A DNA stretch of 52,278 nt. Origin: Phycisphaerales bacterium. GTDB lineage: Bacteria; Planctomycetota; Phycisphaerae; SM23-33. The notes beneath the pieces are model-generated. The model was given only the letters and a program-made list of their open reading frames with translations, ran no database searches and was not told where the DNA came from. Positions 49,719-52,278 of this stretch are shown one piece after another. The stretch covers positions 1-52,278 of the forward strand of contig JABGPZ010000030.1 of NCBI GenBank assembly GCA_018644725.1. The letters run 5' to 3'. Each line of letters starts with the position of its first letter. The first letter of the stretch is position 1. A program made the translations under genes and the position numbers.

Positions 49719-52278
49719 CTATCGTTTGGGCGGGGTGGCCTCGCGGATGACCGCGCCGTGGGTGTCGCTGGAGATCAGCAACGCGAACTTGCGGACCTGC
49801 CCAAGCTCGGTCGTGTTCAGCGAGGTGTAGTCGAAGCGGCCTCGCAGGTCGGTGTAGCCGTCCTTGAAGAACTTGATTTGCCCGTTGTTCATCAGCGCGT
49901 AGACCTTCACATAGGTCTTGGTGAGGGGCTTGGAGGTCTTGGCGTCGGTGACCTTGACCTGGCCATAGTTCTCGATCATTTGGATGTTCATCGAGTTGGC
50001 ATAGTAGGCGCGCGAGCGCTGGATGCCGCCGGCGGAAATGCCGATCAGCACGTTGGCGTTGGCGAATTCCTCGGGCAGTGCCAGCGTGGCCGTCTTCTTG
50101 GCCGGGTCGAGATCGACCTTGCCCGTCGCGTTGGGCTTGATGTAGGAAAAGCCGCTGCCGGCGATGGACTGGGACTGGACGAACGGGTTGCGGCTGAAGA
50201 GCAGTTCAATGTCCATCTTGTAATAGTTGATCGTCACGGCCTTGACGTTCTGATAGTCGAGGGTGATTTTGCGATCCTCGACCTTGAACTCGAAGCTCGG
50301 GGCCGTGTCGGCCAGGGCGGTTTGCTGCTGGTCGCGATCTTTTTTGTCGACGACCTTGGCGGTCTTGCCTTCGATCTCGTCGAGCTGGGTCAGTGCCGCG
50401 ACAAAGACGGTGCGCCATTTGTCCACGGGGTGGTCTTTGTGCTTCGTCGCGAGAGTGCGCGCGGTTTTCGTGTCGCCGCGATAGAAGCTCGTGTAGAGCT
50501 TGAAGTAGTCATACTGCATGGTCGTCGCGAGGGCCTTGGGGTCGACCCGGTCGAACCATGCGAGGCCTTCTTCGACGCGGTCCTGCAGCAGCAGGGCATA
50601 GGCCACGGCCAGCGTTTCGGCCGACGTGAGGGTGTTGCGGTAGGTCAGCACCTTCAGCATCCGATTGTACTGCTGGAAGAATGTCTCGTTGACGATCTTG
50701 CGATCCGGGCCGAGTCGGTGCGCGCGGGCGTTGACCAGCGGCAGATATTCCAGATGCTGATAGACCATCCGTTCGACCGGATCGATGGTCAGCAGCGGAC
50801 TCTCCAGCGCCCAGCCACACTGGCTGACGAAGCTGCCGTTGTAGGGGAGATATTCGCGAATCGTCGGCGCGTCGTTGTGATAGATCGCGTAGCTGTACAG
50901 CGTGTGGTTGTAGACGTGGCGCGTGCGGAGGATCGCGATCACGCGACGGTAATAGGCGCGGTCTTTCATCCGCCATGCGATTTTCGCGAGGTTCAGGCGG
51001 TGGAGGTTGTGCGCCTTGAGATAGTCGATCACGGCCTCGCCCGTGCCGAATTGCGAGATGTAGTCCCAGCTGGATTTGTCGATCTTGCTGAGCTTGTTCA
51101 CGACGTTCAGCACCACGGCCGGGGCGGCGGTGATGTGCTTTTCGCTCTTGGCGATGTGCGTGGTGTAGTGCGGGAATTGGCCCGTGACGGGGAAGTAGAA
51201 GTAATATTCCATCGTCGTGGTGCGATAGGGATCGAGATTCACGCGCACCGAGCGGGTTTCCTTGCAGCGGGCGACGGGAATCGCGCCGGCGGGAATTTGC
51301 AGCAGGACGGCCAGTTCCTGGCGCGTCGAGGTGGGGTTGGTGATCACGATGTGGCAGCCATAGACCACGCCCGTGAGGAATTCGTCGGTGACGTATTTGT
51401 CATATTTGACGTTGTTCTTGTGGGTGTAGCGGTCGCCGTAGCGGAAGAAGTTCTGGCTGACGAGGATGGGCAGTTTTTCTGCGGCGACCTCGGCGGGTTT
51501 GATTTCTTCGTGGATGGCGATGGCGGGTGTGGCGGCGGTGAAATTCAGCGCGCCTTGGTCCACTTTTACGGTGTGCTTCCCGGCGGTTTGGGGCAGGTCG
51601 AGCACGGCCAGGGCGAACATCATTTCCGTGAAGGTGCTCGTCGCTTCGGCGAGGTGGTTCGAGACAAACGGGCCGTCGGTGTGCGCGGCGTAGTCCGCCC
51701 AGAACCCGTTGACGCGTACCAGTGAGGAGTTCTGCGCGACAATGCGCAGCTTGTAGTAGTTGTTTTCCGCCCATTCCTTCGTCACGCCCAATGTGCGATA
51801 GAGGTGACGGACCCGTTCGCGCTTGTCGGCATCTTTCTCGAGTCTGCCATCGAGTGAGTCTTCCCAGTTGCCGATATTCGTCCCGTGCTTGTAGGCGAAG
51901 CCTTCGAGCTCTTCGGTGGCGATTGCGCCGCCACGTACGCGGATGGCGCGAAGCGCGTTGCCGGGTATCTTTGCGGGTTTCGGCGCGGGCATGTCTGCGG
52001 CGGCGAGGATGGGGGAGAGGGCGGCGGGGGCTCCGCGGAGTCGGGCCTTAGGCTCATCGTACAATTCTGCGAGTGCCACTCTCTTGGCTTCTGCTCGGTA
52101 TGTAGCCCCATCTGCATAGCGTAGGCCCGAGCGACTGGCGGGCGCGCTAGGCCCACTAGCATCGCCTTCTTTGTATTGGTCATAGCTAATGCCAAAGCTA
52201 ACGAGTCGCTCCCCTGGTTTTCCCCCGGCGTAGCGGCCGCCGGAGGTGTCGAGTGCGCTGCCCTTGAGCGCGGTTTGG
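49719..52278 (-). CDS. Large protein of unknown function (5' partial)
   Basis: The frame stays open on the minus strand to the right window edge, giving at least 852 residues; the GTG at 52079 is therefore not the real start. The visible part has an Ala/Gly/Ser-rich segment near the window edge, then alternating beta-rich and helical regions. Around IVITNPTSTRQELAVLLQIPAGAIPV it looks like a beta-sandwich, followed by TPR-like helices (SAETLAVAYALLLQDRVEEGLAWF). The end, KTYVKVYALMNNGQIKFFKDGYTDLRGRFDY, resembles the MG or carboxypeptidase-regulatory-like fold. No named family is recognised. It could be an extracellular partner of the alpha-2-macroglobulin gene nearby, but this is speculative. 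Confidence 0.7.
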   Translation of the reverse strand, partial: QTALKGSALDTSGGRYAGGKPGERLVSFGISYDQYKEGDASGPSAPASRSGLRYADGATYRAEAKRVALAELYDEPKARLRGAPAALSPILAAADMPAPKPAKIPGNALRAIRVRGGAIATEELEGFAYKHGTNIGNWEDSLDGRLEKDADKRERVRHLYRTLGVTKEWAENNYYKLRIVAQNSSLVRVNGFWADYAAHTDGPFVSNHLAEATSTFTEMMFALAVLDLPQTAGKHTVKVDQGALNFTAATPAIAIHEEIKPAEVAAEKLPILVSQNFFRYGDRYTHKNNVKYDKYVTDEFLTGVVYGCHIVITNPTSTRQELAVLLQIPAGAIPVARCKETRSVRVNLDPYRTTTMEYYFYFPVTGQFPHYTTHIAKSEKHITAAPAVVLNVVNKLSKIDKSSWDYISQFGTGEAVIDYLKAHNLHRLNLAKIAWRMKDRAYYRRVIAILRTRHVYNHTLYSYAIYHNDAPTIREYLPYNGSFVSQCGWALESPLLTIDPVERMVYQHLEYLPLVNARAHRLGPDRKIVNETFFQQYNRMLKVLTYRNTLTSAETLAVAYALLLQDRVEEGLAWFDRVDPKALATTMQYDYFKLYTSFYRGDTKTARTLATKHKDHPVDKWRTVFVAALTQLDEIEGKTAKVVDKKDRDQQQTALADTAPSFEFKVEDRKITLDYQNVKAVTINYYKMDIELLFSRNPFVQSQSIAGSGFSYIKPNATGKVDLDPAKKTATLALPEEFANANVLIGISAGGIQRSRAYYANSMNIQMIENYGQVKVTDAKTSKPLTKTYVKVYALMNNGQIKFFKDGYTDLRGRFDYTSLNTTELGQVRKFALLISSDTHGAVIREATPPKR

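Noticed and set aside
1-52278. CRISPR array or rRNA genes
   Set aside because: No regularly spaced direct repeats and no conserved rRNA segments were found.

Overview
The window looks like chromosomal DNA from an anaerobic or facultatively anaerobic Gram-negative-type bacterium. It encodes many lipoproteins with lipoboxes, a Tat-exported sulfatase, a trypsin-like periplasmic protease, a very large alpha-2-macroglobulin and a HzsA-related di-haem protein. An ActP-like symporter carries a large extra domain, and glycogen is handled by a GH57 / GT4 / debranching-enzyme set. This mix fits the PVC and neighbouring phyla (Planctomycetota, Lentisphaerota, Kiritimatiellota, Sumerlaeota) best. That assignment is an inference from gene content; no marker gene in the window was compared with a database.

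Layout. (1) 3-4020: a + strand run of five envelope genes, namely LpoB-like (cut by the window start), COG3014-like TPR lipoprotein, an unrecognised Cys-rich lipoprotein, YcfL/DUF1425 and a CsgG-like protein. (2) 4369-14983: an AraC-type regulator divergent from a seven-gene operon: SSS symporter, exported rhamnose-mutarotase-like lipoprotein, glycyl radical enzyme 1 (GRE1), two GRE activases, GRE2 and a cupin resembling sugar isomerases. This is probably an anaerobic route for a sugar or sugar derivative. GRE1 has an unusual active-site sequence without the Glu found in GRE dehydratases, and no microcompartment genes are present. The block lies between two 42-bp identical direct repeats made of tRNA-Gly tail sequence, and an intact tRNA-Gly sits at its right edge. 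(3) 15241-23220: a hairpin-rich, possibly structured RNA leader, a lipoprotein, a polytopic membrane protein, tilS, an exported Pro/Thr-rich protein and five small membrane proteins, two of them a recent tandem duplication. (4) 23273-28154: glycogen or alpha-glucan metabolism. (5) 28251-32591: thiC, a small membrane protein, rpmA, obgE and a TauE/SafE-family permease. (6) 32673-33763: a second, identical tRNA-Gly with more tail-like debris, a tRNA-Leu-like 5' fragment and a NicO/UreH-like permease. (7) 33983-37499: an ActP/YjcH pair and a lipoprotein serine protease. (8) 37731-52278: alpha-2-macroglobulin, the HzsA-related protein, an S1 sulfatase and a large unrecognised protein cut by the window end.

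Three promoters (both tRNA-Gly genes and rpmA) have the form TTGACA, 16 bp, TATAAT or TAAAAT, so the housekeeping sigma factor reads a standard sigma70 sequence. Several clear hairpin/T-run terminators separate the units. The most original material is the GRE operon bracketed by tRNA-Gly-derived repeats, the family of split tRNA-Gly tail elements, and the hairpin cluster at about 15.48-15.65 kb.
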